NCBI GenBank assembly: GCA_049969935.1
Contig: JBMFNX010000006.1
Coordinates: 1-59,784 of the forward strand
DNA length: 59,784 nt
DNA from: JACIWG01 sp049969935
GTDB lineage: Archaea > Thermoproteota > Nitrososphaeria > JACIWG01
Direction: 5' to 3'
The notes under the pieces were generated by a model. That model saw only the letters and a list, made by a program, of their open reading frames with translations, searched no databases and was not told the DNA's origin. A program made the translations under genes and the position numbers. Position 1 is the stretch's first letter. Each line of letters begins with the position of its first letter. Of the stretch, positions 26,761-36,398 are shown piece after piece.

Positions 26761-27149
26761 ACACCTATCACCTGTTCAGCAATTTTTACAGCCCTTTCAG
26801 CCTCCTCCCTATCTACAGACTCGCTTGGCAGTCCATTGGCTGCATCAGGGTATCTTGTTATAGTATAATATTTGTTTAAAACATACAATTTTTCCTCTAA
26901 ATCTGTTTCTAATAGAAAGCCAGATTCTTTTAGTAGCAAATATAATTCTGTAACCGTATGTATTTTTGGAGGCTCCTCCTTTTTTACGACAAAAAAGAGT
27001 GCTTTCAAAATTTTTTCAACACTCTGTTGTGCAAAAAATGCGGCCCTAAACCATCTTCTTCTCTCTAACGCATCCTTTGCATCCTCTAAATCTTCGTAAG
27101 CTGCCTTAAACCATAACTGGGCTTCTCTTCTCACACACTTTATAATCAA
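26736..27149 (-). CDS. HEPN-domain protein (toxin of HEPN/MNT pair)
   Basis: A 137-residue HEPN protein. It shows AQLWFKAAYEDLEDAKDAL, then FRAAFFAQQSVEKILKALF, the two characteristic helices, and a KYYTITRYPDAANG segment near residue 95. In active HEPN RNases the Arg is followed by His within 4-6 residues; here PDAANG follows, so catalytic competence is doubtful or the family variant differs. It is intact, unlike the pair at 15.7 kb. Confidence 0.85.
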   Translation of the reverse strand: MIIKCVRREAQLWFKAAYEDLEDAKDALERRRWFRAAFFAQQSVEKILKALFFVVKKEEPPKIHTVTELYLLLKESGFLLETDLEEKLYVLNKYYTITRYPDAANGLPSESVDREEAERAVKIAEQVIGVCSKILNK

Positions 27150-27214
27150 CGTATAAAATATAAACGTTCTTGATTACTTGCTTCTCCATCGTGCACCCTA
27201 TTTTTAAATTTTGG

Positions 27215-28240
27215 TTACATGTAGGCAATTGAAAGGAAAATTAATAGAAGATAATAAACACCTAATATGGTGAAAATTTCTGTCACCCCCTGAAGCCTAT
27301 CTTTTTTAAATAGTACTTTTGCAGGATACAATATCAGATTTTTAACCTTTTTTGGCAATGGTATTAGAAATGATGTTTTATCCATGTATCTGATATATTC
27401 TCTTCCATAATATTTTATCATATCATTTTCTTCACAAATTGCTATCGCTATTATAATCATGGCCATTGTTAGCCATATAAGTGGTGGTGGAGCAAAATAT
27501 CCTCCTTTAAGAGGCGGGAAAATGTACTTGTCATATATTAGTAGTGCATAACTCCATAGAATAAAACTTAGATATTGTGGATGTCTTGAATACCTGTATA
27601 TTCCTGAAGTGATGATGTCTTGTTTATTAAATTTGCTATATAGCCACGTTGTGCAGGCGACGAAAAAGATTATTGCGCTCGCAAACATTATACCGAAAAA
27701 GGATAGTATATCGAATAGGCTGGCTAAGTTAATGTTATTGATTAAAAAGCCAATATAGCCTATAATGAGCCTAATGAGATCGTATGGTAAGTATACTATA
27801 TCGCCTAGCTCGAAAATATTTTTGGCAAAATATATCTTCTCAGGCCATGTTGTTCCAGGCGATAATTCTATTACTGGAAGCCAGAGGATTCTAAGAATAC
27901 CTACTCCTGCCAAAAAGAACATTGCTGAAGCAAAATAGCTGAATGTTGGAAGGTATAGTGCTAGAGAGCCAAGAAAAGAATATTTTCTCTTTCTTAAGAT
28001 AAATCCTAGAACTATTAATGCTATTGTAATTATCAAACCAAGGTATCCAATAGGTTTTATTGAATCAATAAATTTTTCAGCATCCTGCCAGTTTAGGCCA
28101 TAGTCAACAAATTGTTTTCTTAGAAGCTCATTAATCAGTTGAGGAAGCTGAATGGTGGAATATAATATTGCTACAGTAAATATTGCAGACAATGTTGCTG
28201 AAAGCACAATTAAATTTTTTCTAGCCGGGTTTTCTTTCAT
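27215..28240 (-). CDS. Membrane-embedded methyltransferase (ICMT/phospholipid methyltransferase-like)
   Basis: A 341-residue protein with about eight transmembrane segments. The C-terminal third carries the ICMT/PEMT-type signature GIYRYSRHPQYLSF followed by EENDMIKYYGREYIRYM, which bind S-adenosylmethionine at the membrane. The N-terminal half (residues 1-190) is an extra membrane region not found in minimal ICMTs. The substrate (lipid, isoprenoid or prenylated protein) is unknown. A TATA-like TTTATAAAG lies just upstream (around 28270). The 210-base gap to nrdJ shows nothing else. Confidence 0.8.
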   Translation of the reverse strand: MKENPARKNLIVLSATLSAIFTVAILYSTIQLPQLINELLRKQFVDYGLNWQDAEKFIDSIKPIGYLGLIITIALIVLGFILRKRKYSFLGSLALYLPTFSYFASAMFFLAGVGILRILWLPVIELSPGTTWPEKIYFAKNIFELGDIVYLPYDLIRLIIGYIGFLINNINLASLFDILSFFGIMFASAIIFFVACTTWLYSKFNKQDIITSGIYRYSRHPQYLSFILWSYALLIYDKYIFPPLKGGYFAPPPLIWLTMAMIIIAIAICEENDMIKYYGREYIRYMDKTSFLIPLPKKVKNLILYPAKVLFKKDRLQGVTEIFTILGVYYLLLIFLSIAYM

Positions 28241-28450
28241 ATGATATATTCATGTAAATATTCTGGCTTTATAAATCTATATTTTAGAACGTGGGCTCTT
28301 CAATTTTTAGGGCTCTGAAGATTAAAGGTTGATGTAAACTGTTCCAGAATATTATAAAGATATGTGAATAGTTTGTATCAAGAGAACATAATCTGATAAT
28401 TTATACCAATAAGAAGAATTGGTGGGTGGCGGCTACCGTTTACTTTACGT

Positions 28451-31400
28451 TTATGAAACAGGGCACGCTACCCAACCACAATCTAGGCATTTTATACAGT
28501 CGTCTTGGAAGATGAGGTTTTTGCTGCCGCATTCTTGACATGTTTCAAACTTTTTCCTATTATGTGTGCCTTCTTTTTCTTCTAACGGTATTCTAGGTTC
28601 CTCAACCACCTTATATGTTTTCACCATCTCCTCCGTGACCCTTTTGCCTAGAATATTTGTTACGTCTATTCCAAGATTTTTCATGATCTCGATTGTTTTG
28701 TTCTCTGTTATGGTAGCATATGTGCCCTTCTTCTGTGATGGTGTAACAAGAACTTGAATACTTTTTGAAGTGTCCCTGTATATTGTTAGGCTTTTTAAGC
28801 CAATCTTGTAACTGAACAGGTAGGCTTTCTCAACATCCTCTACTGTAACCCATTTTGGCATGTTAACCGTCTTGCTTATTGAAGCACAAATCCACGTCTG
28901 AGCCTCTGACTGTGCCCTAATATGATCCCACCATGGTATATCATATGCTACAAGAAAAATCTTCTTCATGTCATCCGGAATTTCCTCAATATCTTGTACT
29001 GAGCCTCCATTGTCGGCAACCTTCTTTAAAATCCTGTCATCATACAATCCTCTCTCCTTTAACGCCTTCTCGAACTCGATGTCTACGTAAAAGAATTTTC
29101 CAACTGTAACCCTTTTCTCGTAAACTAGTGCAAATTGCGGCTCAATTCCTGAGGAAACATCGAATATCATTGAAATTGAACCCGTAGGAGCCACTGTAGT
29201 CACTTCAGCATTTCTTATACCATATACTTTTATGTTTTCAGCAATCTTGTCCCAATCCAGTGTCCAAAATTCTCTGTGATAGAAGCCTTCGAAAGGCATT
29301 TCGCCATCAACGTAAGCTGAATCATGGAACAGTGGGAAAACACCTCTATCCTTAGCCCTTTCAATAGAGGTCTCCATAGCATAGTAGGTTAAGTTTTCAG
29401 TTAAAGTCCTTATGAAGGAAAAACCATCTTCACTATTATATGGTATTTTTAGTGCGAAAAGAGCGTCGCTTAAGCCCATGAAGCCTAAGCCAACCTTCCT
29501 ACTGCTTTTAGTATGCTCTTCAATCTTCTTCGTCGGATACTTGTTCACATCAATAACATTATCGAGAAAACGTAAAGCGACCTTAACACTCTTTCTAAAG
29601 CTCTCCCAATCAAAGGTACCATCTTCTTTCACGAAAGCATAAACGTTCATTGAACCAAGATTGCAGGACTCATATGGGTATAGAGGCTCTTCACCGCAGT
29701 TGTGGTTTATTAGCCCGTTAGCTATATAATTATTGTATTCGGGTACAATAAAATCATAGAACTCGTTTTCTCCAACTTCTATTACCGATTTTATTGTCGC
29801 AAATGTTGGATCTCTTTCCATATTATCTAATGTTAGCTCCTCTAACTTCTCCCTATTTTCAAAACCTACTATTTCCTTAAAAAGCTTACGACTGTAGCCG
29901 CCTATCACCAGCTCATAATATTCTTTTGCTTCATGAGAAAATTGTCTCTTGTATGGCCTTTCATAAATTCTTGAAAATATTCCGAAAAGTGTTAGAAGGA
30001 CTTGAACTTCTTTTAGAAGCTTTAGGCTAGCGCTCGTTAATCTTACAGCTTTATCATTATCAACATAGCCGTCAGCTGTAAAAAGTCCTCTCAAAAATGA
30101 GGCCAACGAATTTGAACTCAGAGACCAAACCAATTTTGGAATAACTCTCTCTTCTCCCTCTAAAAAGCCACCTAACAGTCTCATCACCTCCTTGTATACC
30201 TTGGTAAAATTATTGTACTGGATCTTGCTCTCACTTAATGTGTAGGTGTGTGAGTGCGGGTTTCCACCTAATTTTTCTATACCCTTTCTTAATCTTTCTT
30301 CAGCCATTCTGTTGTCTGGACCAAGATACCATGCAACATAATGTTTGTTAAATTCACCATCACCTATTAACCAACCGAGCGCGAATGCGATGTCAGAATC
30401 AATGTCAACACTACCCTTGTAAGCCTGGTTAGCATATTCTGGATGTATTCTGCCTAAGGCTATCTGTTCTCCAGCTTGCAAGTCTTTTGCCTCCTTCCAT
30501 CCTTTTGTTGTTAGGAAACGGTGCTCCGGTGTAACAGTTATCTCGTAGCCTTCGTATGTTTCAATTTTTAATCCCTTCCTATAGCCTGTGCACAAAACCC
30601 ATGCCTCTACAGCCTCTGGTCTTATTAACTTAAGAACATCATCATGACTAGTTTCGTATACAACTTCTCCAGCCACTGTGGCAAGGTTAACTTTAAAGGC
30701 GTCCACTTCTTTATCCCCAACTAAAATTCTGTTTACAGGACCAGCGTTTTTTGCTTCATTGAACAGTTCTGAAGCGGCTTTCCACCCTTCAGGTGTTAAT
30801 ACTTTAGTTTCCTTTGAAACACATGGGTTAGTAGTCCTTATCTCACCTAATGCTTTTTTGAGAATGTTCCTTTTATTAATATGGTCTAAGAAGATTACTC
30901 CCGGGTCTCCTGTCCTCCAAGCCATTTCAGCTATTTGGTGAAAGAGTGATTTTGGGTTCACTTCCTTCCAAACTTTTCCGTCTCTCGGGTTTCTTAGTGG
31001 ATATGGTTTTCCTTCCTCATAATATTTCCAGAAGTCTGGTGTTATCAGTACAGAAAGGTTATAGTTTATAAGCTTTCCCTCTTCCCCCTTCGATGTAATA
31101 AACTTTTCAATATCAGGATGCCATATTTCGAGTATACCCATGTTTGCACCTCTCCTTTTTCCACCCTGCTTTATCACGTCTGTAACTTTGTCAATTATTT
31201 GCATGAAGCTTGTTGGCCCAGACGCTACTCCTCCTGTCGAAAATACTGTGTCCCCTTCTGGTCTCAGCTTTGAAAAGTTTATTCCCACCCCTCCACCTGA
31301 TTTGAATATCAGGGCCGCATCTTTTGCAGTGTCCATGATAGAGTCTATGCTGTCTTCAACATCGAGTACAAAGCATGCTGAAAGCTGGCTTAATCTTGCG

Positions 31401-32236
31401 CCAGCATTAAATAGTGTTGGAGAGTTTGGTAGAAACTTTTTTTCAACCATCAACCTATAATATTCTAGAAAATTTTGATAGTATTTTTCAAATTTACCCT
31501 CTAACAGCATGCTCCAAAACTGGCTCCAGGGAACCTTCATTTTGCCCGCGCCATTCAATTCATCATATAATGCCTTCATTCTCTCAAGATGGTGTTTGTT
31601 CCAAGTGAAGGTGTAACCATTTCCGTTTTTGCCTAAACCAACCTTGTTACTCCATTCCTCAAAATTGAATTCTTCAAACGGGTGAGGGCTCGTTTTCTCA
31701 TCTTTAGAAAAGATTCCTTCATCATATAATATGTCGGGTATAACGACCAATGCTGCGACACGTTGAAACATCCTTTTCGGGTCTTCTATAAGCTTACCCT
31801 GCTCATTTCTTAAAAGGTATCTTGAAGTAATAAGTCTTATAGCGTTTAAGCTTAGACTTTTATCTACTTCGTCAACATAATCTTTTTCAAGTAAAATCAT
31901 TTTCTCTTTCCTAATATTTTCTCTCTCACGTCTATAGAGGATGTAAGCCTTGGCAACTTCATAGAGTCCATATTTTACGAGAGCCAATTCAACAATATCC
32001 TGAATTTCTTCAACATGAGGGTATACATTGCCTTCACCAAATTTTTCATCAATAACTTTTAAAACATGTTGAACAACCTTCCTCAAATTTTCCTTATTAT
32101 ATTTTCCCACACTGAACATAGCCTTCTTTATAGCATTCTCAATTCTGGAAACATCGAAATCGACAATACGTCCATCTCTTTTAATAACCTTTTTTACCCT
32201 ATATCCAGTTGACTGCGACAACTTTAATCCTAACAT
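28451..32236 (-). CDS. nrdJ: Adenosylcobalamin-dependent (class II) ribonucleotide reductase with intein
   Basis: Makes deoxynucleotides from ribonucleotides using B12. An ATP-cone at residues 14-105 (VIKRDGRIVDFDVSRIENAI) is followed by the catalytic barrel (FNAGARLSQLSACFVLDVED, GGGVGINFSKLRPEGD). The active-site segment NPCGEEPLYPYESCNLGSMN is split by a 375-residue intein directly before its Cys. Late motifs are VTTVAPTGSISMIFDVSSG and a C-terminal zinc ribbon with two CxxC pairs (residues 1233-1257). The spliced enzyme would be 886 residues. The dTMP-making enzyme ThyX lies 1 kb away, so two dNTP-supply steps are near one another. Confidence 0.96.
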   Translation of the reverse strand: MLGLKLSQSTGYRVKKVIKRDGRIVDFDVSRIENAIKKAMFSVGKYNKENLRKVVQHVLKVIDEKFGEGNVYPHVEEIQDIVELALVKYGLYEVAKAYILYRRERENIRKEKMILLEKDYVDEVDKSLSLNAIRLITSRYLLRNEQGKLIEDPKRMFQRVAALVVIPDILYDEGIFSKDEKTSPHPFEEFNFEEWSNKVGLGKNGNGYTFTWNKHHLERMKALYDELNGAGKMKVPWSQFWSMLLEGKFEKYYQNFLEYYRLMVEKKFLPNSPTLFNAGARLSQLSACFVLDVEDSIDSIMDTAKDAALIFKSGGGVGINFSKLRPEGDTVFSTGGVASGPTSFMQIIDKVTDVIKQGGKRRGANMGILEIWHPDIEKFITSKGEEGKLINYNLSVLITPDFWKYYEEGKPYPLRNPRDGKVWKEVNPKSLFHQIAEMAWRTGDPGVIFLDHINKRNILKKALGEIRTTNPCVSKETKVLTPEGWKAASELFNEAKNAGPVNRILVGDKEVDAFKVNLATVAGEVVYETSHDDVLKLIRPEAVEAWVLCTGYRKGLKIETYEGYEITVTPEHRFLTTKGWKEAKDLQAGEQIALGRIHPEYANQAYKGSVDIDSDIAFALGWLIGDGEFNKHYVAWYLGPDNRMAEERLRKGIEKLGGNPHSHTYTLSESKIQYNNFTKVYKEVMRLLGGFLEGEERVIPKLVWSLSSNSLASFLRGLFTADGYVDNDKAVRLTSASLKLLKEVQVLLTLFGIFSRIYERPYKRQFSHEAKEYYELVIGGYSRKLFKEIVGFENREKLEELTLDNMERDPTFATIKSVIEVGENEFYDFIVPEYNNYIANGLINHNCGEEPLYPYESCNLGSMNVYAFVKEDGTFDWESFRKSVKVALRFLDNVIDVNKYPTKKIEEHTKSSRKVGLGFMGLSDALFALKIPYNSEDGFSFIRTLTENLTYYAMETSIERAKDRGVFPLFHDSAYVDGEMPFEGFYHREFWTLDWDKIAENIKVYGIRNAEVTTVAPTGSISMIFDVSSGIEPQFALVYEKRVTVGKFFYVDIEFEKALKERGLYDDRILKKVADNGGSVQDIEEIPDDMKKIFLVAYDIPWWDHIRAQSEAQTWICASISKTVNMPKWVTVEDVEKAYLFSYKIGLKSLTIYRDTSKSIQVLVTPSQKKGTYATITENKTIEIMKNLGIDVTNILGKRVTEEMVKTYKVVEEPRIPLEEKEGTHNRKKFETCQECGSKNLIFQDDCIKCLDCGWVACPVS
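29699..30823 (-). mobile_element. Intein in nrdJ with LAGLIDADG homing endonuclease
   Basis: In-frame insertion of 375 residues (472-846 of the precursor). It starts CVSKETKVLTPEGW (splicing block A, Cys1), has block B around EVTPEHRFLTTKGW, two LAGLIDADG-type endonuclease helices (FALGWLIGDGEF, SFLRGLFTADGYV, both with the catalytic acid), and ends FYDFIVPEYNNYIANGLINH-N before Cys+1. All splicing residues (Cys1, block B His, penultimate His, terminal Asn, Cys+1) are visible. The insertion point is the most conserved part of the enzyme, as usual for inteins. Confidence 0.95.
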
Positions 32237-32306
32237 TAGTAGATAAGATACTGTTTTTAAAAGTTACCAATTGATGCTATCACGCTGAAAACAAAAATTT
32301 ATATGC

Positions 32307-32666
32307 CTATGCCTAACCCAAGTCATTTCCCAGCATAAAGAAACGCTGTCACATGAGACATCAAGAAAAATTCTGTTTCTGTTGTTACATAAGCACAGTA
32401 TTAGCCAAGGGGAAATTGCAAAGTTTGTAAAAGTATCAGCTTCAACGGTAACATGGCATATGAAACGCTTAATTAACACCGGATTAGTCAGTGTTCATCG
32501 TGAAGGACGAATGACAAAGTACGATCTAAATGTTCCTGCAGACGAAATATAAAAACTTGCTGAAAACTATCCTCTAATGTTCTGGGAAAAATGGGCGGAT
32601 ATGCTCGCAGATTTGTGGACAGATTTATCACATCACAAGGAAAGCGAGGCGGGAAAAGATGATTGA
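32307..32666 (+). pseudogene. Winged-helix (MarR/ArsR-like) transcriptional regulator remnant
   Basis: Plus-strand frame encodes SRKILFLLLHKHSISQGEIA followed by KVSASTVTWHMKRLINTGLV, a clear winged-helix DNA-binding domain, then VHREGRMTKYDL as the wing. An in-frame TAA at 32550 interrupts it; the same frame then continues with KLAENYPLMFWEKW to a stop at 32664. No start codon is present and the N-terminus is missing. The reading is therefore a truncated gene with a nonsense mutation. Confidence 0.6.
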
Positions 32667-32937
32667 AGGTGTTGACATAATAGAACTACTCAAATTAGGT
32701 TCAGGGTTATTTGCTTTTATTCTCCTGTTAATATCGATACTAGCTTACTATAGAAACAGGCAAATAAGGCTTCTTTTGTTTCAGGCGCATTTGGACTGTA
32801 TTTCTTAAAGGTAATAGTTGAGCATATAGACATCTTTGTTCCAAACATAGAAACTTCATTTTTAGACTTACTTTTGGCACTTTATCGTACTTTTGCTGTT
32901 TTTCCTAGCAATAGTAGCTAAAAGCAATCATTCTTGA
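32659..32937 (+). pseudogene. Small membrane protein remnant coupled to the HTH regulator
   Basis: Starts with ATG overlapping the regulator's end (MIEGVDIIELLKLGSGLFAF) and continues as a hydrophobic helix and YYRNRQIR loop. A frameshift near 32780 moves to VSGAFGLYFLKVIVEHIDIF, and a second near 32880 to FIVLLLFFLAIVAKSNHS. The pieces make about three membrane helices. An HTH regulator followed by a small multi-helix membrane protein is a common archaeal pair, possibly membrane-sensed regulation; here both are dead. Confidence 0.5.
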
Positions 32938-33101
32938 TAGAATTCCAATAAAAATTAGAAAGTTATGTAAAAGTTCTAATTTCGATTAAGAGAGGCTGCT
33001 TTTAAAAAAGCCGGCAGATCCTGAAGAACCTACCAGAAGGCTTCACACTATCATCCTTCGACTATCGATCTTTACACAAGATATCAAGCTGATGTTTGTG
33101 A

Positions 33102-33251
33102 GTCTTCAAGAGCACAGGACTAATCCGCATCATCGCATTCACTCACGGTCTTAGTTATGCCGCTGGATATTCTTTATATGAACTTGAAAAAAGAATATTG
33201 CTCAAGCCTTCAGGCTGGCTTCAACGTACGCTAAATTTTCTTTGCTCCTAA
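33102..33251 (+). pseudogene. Unassigned coding-like fragment
   Basis: A 49-codon open stretch without a start reads like protein (GLIRIIAFTHGLSYAAGYSL, then YELEKRILLKPSGW) and stops 10 bases before the end of thyX. I do not recognise the family. Upstream, 32938-33101 shows short coding-like pieces in shifting frames and nothing I can name. It is probably the tail of the same decayed cluster. Confidence 0.25.
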
Positions 33252-33260
33252 TTTTATCTT

Positions 33261-34073
33261 TTATAATTTTAAAATAAATCCTCTGACACTATGCTCTAGT
33301 TCAAGTTTTTGCAGGTCTAGTTCATAAACTGTTCCAGAGGCTATGTTGTTAAACTCTTCCTTTTGTCTTTTAATAATATTTTTTAATGTTTCAAGCTTTT
33401 CTATTGCCTGTTTAGAATTTTTTGCAGGCGGGTCTAGTGTTGAAAATATGTTTGGTGCTATAAGATATGATAGTGCAAGCATTGTCCAGCATACGTCTCT
33501 TATTTCCCATTGTGCTGTGGGATCGCATCTTAGACTGTAAATGTGTCTTAATTCTCTTGGGTTTGCTGTTAATGTGATGTGCGTTAATGTTGCATTTGGT
33601 AGAATAAATCTTGCATCTTCCTTTCCAACCTTATTTAACAACATCTTATAATATTCTTCAGCAAGTTTCATAAACTTTTCATATGATATTTCAATTTCTT
33701 TTCCGTCAAAAAAGATTTTTTCTTTACAATTTTTTAATGACTTTGGTATAATGTACCATTGTACCTCACCTCTAACTTTAACATGCCTTTGGCTTTGTTG
33801 AGAATAGCTTGCCATTCTATGTCTTACAAGCTGGTGTGTAAGGGCTCTACTGATACCCTGTAAAGAGAATGTGAGTGAACCATGTTCTAGAACACTATAA
33901 TGTCCTAGTTCTATAGCCTTATTTATCAAACGTTCAACATCATATTCTGTAAAATTCTGTTGGTCAAAAAATATTTCATGAGCTGATTTCATAGAATAGC
34001 AGCTTCTCATTGCAGCAGCGCATACTCTTTCAATCATCGGCGTATACGAGATCAGGTAAACTTTAGCATCCAT
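33261..34073 (-). CDS. thyX: Flavin-dependent thymidylate synthase
   Basis: Makes dTMP from dUMP with FAD and methylene-tetrahydrofolate. The ThyX motif RHRMASYSQQSQRH (RHRxxSxxxxSxR) is near residue 80. Other family segments are VLEHGSLTFSLQGISRALT before it, FILPNATLTHITLTANPREL and RCDPTAQWEIRDVC after it. Length (270) is normal. No thyA-type enzyme is seen in the window. Confidence 0.96.
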   Translation of the reverse strand: MDAKVYLISYTPMIERVCAAAMRSCYSMKSAHEIFFDQQNFTEYDVERLINKAIELGHYSVLEHGSLTFSLQGISRALTHQLVRHRMASYSQQSQRHVKVRGEVQWYIIPKSLKNCKEKIFFDGKEIEISYEKFMKLAEEYYKMLLNKVGKEDARFILPNATLTHITLTANPRELRHIYSLRCDPTAQWEIRDVCWTMLALSYLIAPNIFSTLDPPAKNSKQAIEKLETLKNIIKRQKEEFNNIASGTVYELDLQKLELEHSVRGFILKL

Positions 34074-34145
34074 GCAGATTCTATTCCATGACTTCCATTA
34101 TAAAACCTTTATTTTAAATTTCAATCCAGCCACTATGGTTTTCTT

Positions 34146-35471
34146 TTAAAATTTAATTCCAGCCCTATCATTCACTCTCTTAATGTTTATACAATATGTT
34201 GGAAACAATATTTTTCTCATCTTAAATTTGTCTTCAAAATTTTTCAATAAATTACGTTCTTCATTAAACGCCCATTCTGTTAGCCCATATAATTCCTCTT
34301 TACCAATCTTTTTTTCTAAATACAATTTTCTAATCCATTCCGCATGCTCAATAATCTTATTTTGAACAACATTTTTCTGTTTCAAGAAGATTCTCATGTT
34401 CCTTCTATAGTCTGTTTGAATGATCCTATGGAATCTTTCAAAAATCCACCAATACGATTTACTATTATACTTGTTATTTGGTTTCCCACCTAAATCAGGA
34501 AGCCCTGTCTCTAAAAATATTGGTTTAAATATACTCATACAAGGTAAAGATGTTCCAGTAAACCAGTGAACTTGATAATCCTCACTTATTTGAGAAATTT
34601 GAGAATTTGCCGTTTGAGACGGCCTAGTTATCCCACCATAGTGCATGCAAACATCTTTCATAGAACCTCTTTCCGGACTATAAGGTTTCCTAGAATGCAT
34701 ACTTAGTACACTAATAAGATATTCTAAATTGATTTTTCCCTCCCCATCTTTAAGCATTTTAAGAGTAAAGGCCCTTCTTTCCCTACCATGAGCAAAATAT
34801 GTGTAAAACTTGTCAGAATAGCATTTAGCGAAACTAAAATCCCTGTCATCCTTACACCACCTTTTCTCAATAGCATGCTCTATAACATTTTTTGAAGCAA
34901 GATCCCAGTCCCCATCAATGGTTAAAGCATTAGAAATACTGTAGACAGTTTCAATTTTTTTAGCTACCCAATACTTTCCAGCTGTCTCAAGAACCCAAGC
35001 CTCCCTCTTATCCATTATAACAAAAGAGTTATGATATAATAGTTTATGCCCATAGCTTCCACTACCACCTTGACCATATTGCTCTATAACAGAAACTATA
35101 AAGTCTAAGGCATCCCTAGCTTCCTTCGTCCTTTCCAAAGCAAGTCTAATCATATCCATTCCCAAAACACCAGATTCACTGTAGGGTTCTTTTGTAAACA
35201 CGGCAGTGTTTCCAATAACAAGCCCATACTCGTTTGCACCCATTTCACAACCCCACATCCACCAAGGCCGAGAAACAATTATCGAATAAGTTTCTTTAAC
35301 TTGAGGAAACTCTACATATGTTAACTTTACCTTTTCTTCATCATGATTTTGTCGTGGAATAAACTCTATAACTTGAGCTTCATTAGGATCTCTGTCACTG
35401 TTTTTGGCAAAAAGCATTTCACCCTCCTCAGTAACTTTGGAGGTGGCAACTAGTATGTCACACATGCTCAA
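34146..35471 (-). CDS. C69-family peptidase (dipeptidase, acyl-coenzyme A:6-APA type Ntn hydrolase)
   Basis: A 441-residue N-terminal-nucleophile hydrolase. The Cys near the start (MSMCDILVATSKVTEEGEML) becomes the nucleophile after processing. FAKNSDRDPNEAQ, MGANEYGLVIGNTAV and a Gly-rich GQGGSGSYGHKLLYHNSFVI segment are typical of the U34/C69 dipeptidases. No signal peptide is seen, so it should act inside the cell. Its natural substrate is unknown. Confidence 0.88.
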   Translation of the reverse strand: MSMCDILVATSKVTEEGEMLFAKNSDRDPNEAQVIEFIPRQNHDEEKVKLTYVEFPQVKETYSIIVSRPWWMWGCEMGANEYGLVIGNTAVFTKEPYSESGVLGMDMIRLALERTKEARDALDFIVSVIEQYGQGGSGSYGHKLLYHNSFVIMDKREAWVLETAGKYWVAKKIETVYSISNALTIDGDWDLASKNVIEHAIEKRWCKDDRDFSFAKCYSDKFYTYFAHGRERRAFTLKMLKDGEGKINLEYLISVLSMHSRKPYSPERGSMKDVCMHYGGITRPSQTANSQISQISEDYQVHWFTGTSLPCMSIFKPIFLETGLPDLGGKPNNKYNSKSYWWIFERFHRIIQTDYRRNMRIFLKQKNVVQNKIIEHAEWIRKLYLEKKIGKEELYGLTEWAFNEERNLLKNFEDKFKMRKILFPTYCINIKRVNDRAGIKF

Positions 35472-35518
35472 GTATGTAGGGAAGGAAAAAATAAATAAGT
35501 TTTTAAAAATAATATAAA

Positions 35519-35995
35519 CTATGCAAAAAGCTGGAACGTTTTCGTCTCCTCATCAAAACTTTTTTCCATCAATATATTCTCAATTTCAATAATAATAACT
35601 TCAGCAAAACTGAATACTATACATCCTTCAATCACATGTCCACCAACAACTTGAATAGTTTTTCCATCATAATAGGAAAGTGTAGCATGCAAGTGTACAG
35701 AAGGTTTCTTCTCAACTAAACTAATATTCCCAGACAAGGAAAGAATTTCTAATGGACCAATAAATGAAACAATAGCTCTATGTTCGTCGGAAATGGGAAA
35801 CTTTTCAGGCAAAATTTTAACATTTCGTATGCGAGCTTTCTCAAGCAAGCCTACTCCAGAAACTATAACACCAGCCCCTATCCCATTTTCTTCAACAATT
35901 TTCTTTAAAGATAAGAGTAAATCACTTCCCGTCTTTAACCTTATAACTAAAACCTTTCCAGGAACACCAGACTTATAAACAAATTCGTCAACCAA
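35519..35995 (-). CDS. DUF296/PPC-domain protein
   Basis: A 158-residue protein of the PPC (plant and prokaryote conserved, DUF296) family. It reads GKVLVIRLKTGSDLLLSLKK, GAGVIVSGVGLLEKARIRNV, ILSLSGNISLVEKKP, HLHATLSYYDGKTIQVVGGH with the conserved His residues that bind metal in the trimer. In plants a PPC domain is fused to an AT-hook; the prokaryotic single-domain form has no settled function. Confidence 0.88.
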   Translation of the reverse strand: MVDEFVYKSGVPGKVLVIRLKTGSDLLLSLKKIVEENGIGAGVIVSGVGLLEKARIRNVKILPEKFPISDEHRAIVSFIGPLEILSLSGNISLVEKKPSVHLHATLSYYDGKTIQVVGGHVIEGCIVFSFAEVIIIEIENILMEKSFDEETKTFQLFA

Positions 35996-36065
35996 AGTAA
36001 TCTCCCATCAAGTGATTAACTTAAAGAATAAAAAACCTTTATCTTCTAAAAATCAAATAAAAATC

Positions 36066-36293
36066 AAAAATTTAATACTTTTAGCTCGAGTAGCCGCTGG
36101 AATTGGCTTTATTGGTGCAGGAACCATCATTGCTGAACAAGGAAGAGTTGTTGGAATAACAACTGCATCAAGTTTATAGGTTATAGCAGCAATTGGCTTA
36201 ACAATGGGTATTAAAGGGTATTTGTTAGCCGGAATAGCAACATTATTAGTTTTCCTTATATTAACCTCAAAAATAATTTTTAAAAAATTGTAA
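36066..36293 (+). pseudogene. MgtC/SapB-family membrane protein remnant
   Basis: The frame reads RVAAGIGFIGAGTIIAEQG, then VGITTASSL, stop, VIAAIGLTMGIKGYLLAG. The MgtC family has TTAASLW at this point, so the stop (TAG, 36177-36179) is a one-base change of the conserved Trp codon TGG. N-terminal membrane helices and the soluble C-terminal domain are missing. MgtC proteins are magnesium-stress virulence and survival factors. Confidence 0.7.
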
Positions 36294-36398
36294 AATCCTA
36301 GATAACATCCAGTTCATAAAAATGAACCAACATTAGTCTTCTCAAATATTTATTGCATCAGATCAATAATAATAAGCTCAAAGTTGACCTCTGTATCA

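Noticed and set aside
32264..32479. 71-residue minus-strand open frame upstream of nrdJ
   Set aside because: It is the shadow of a plus-strand winged-helix remnant, whose translation gives clear family motifs.
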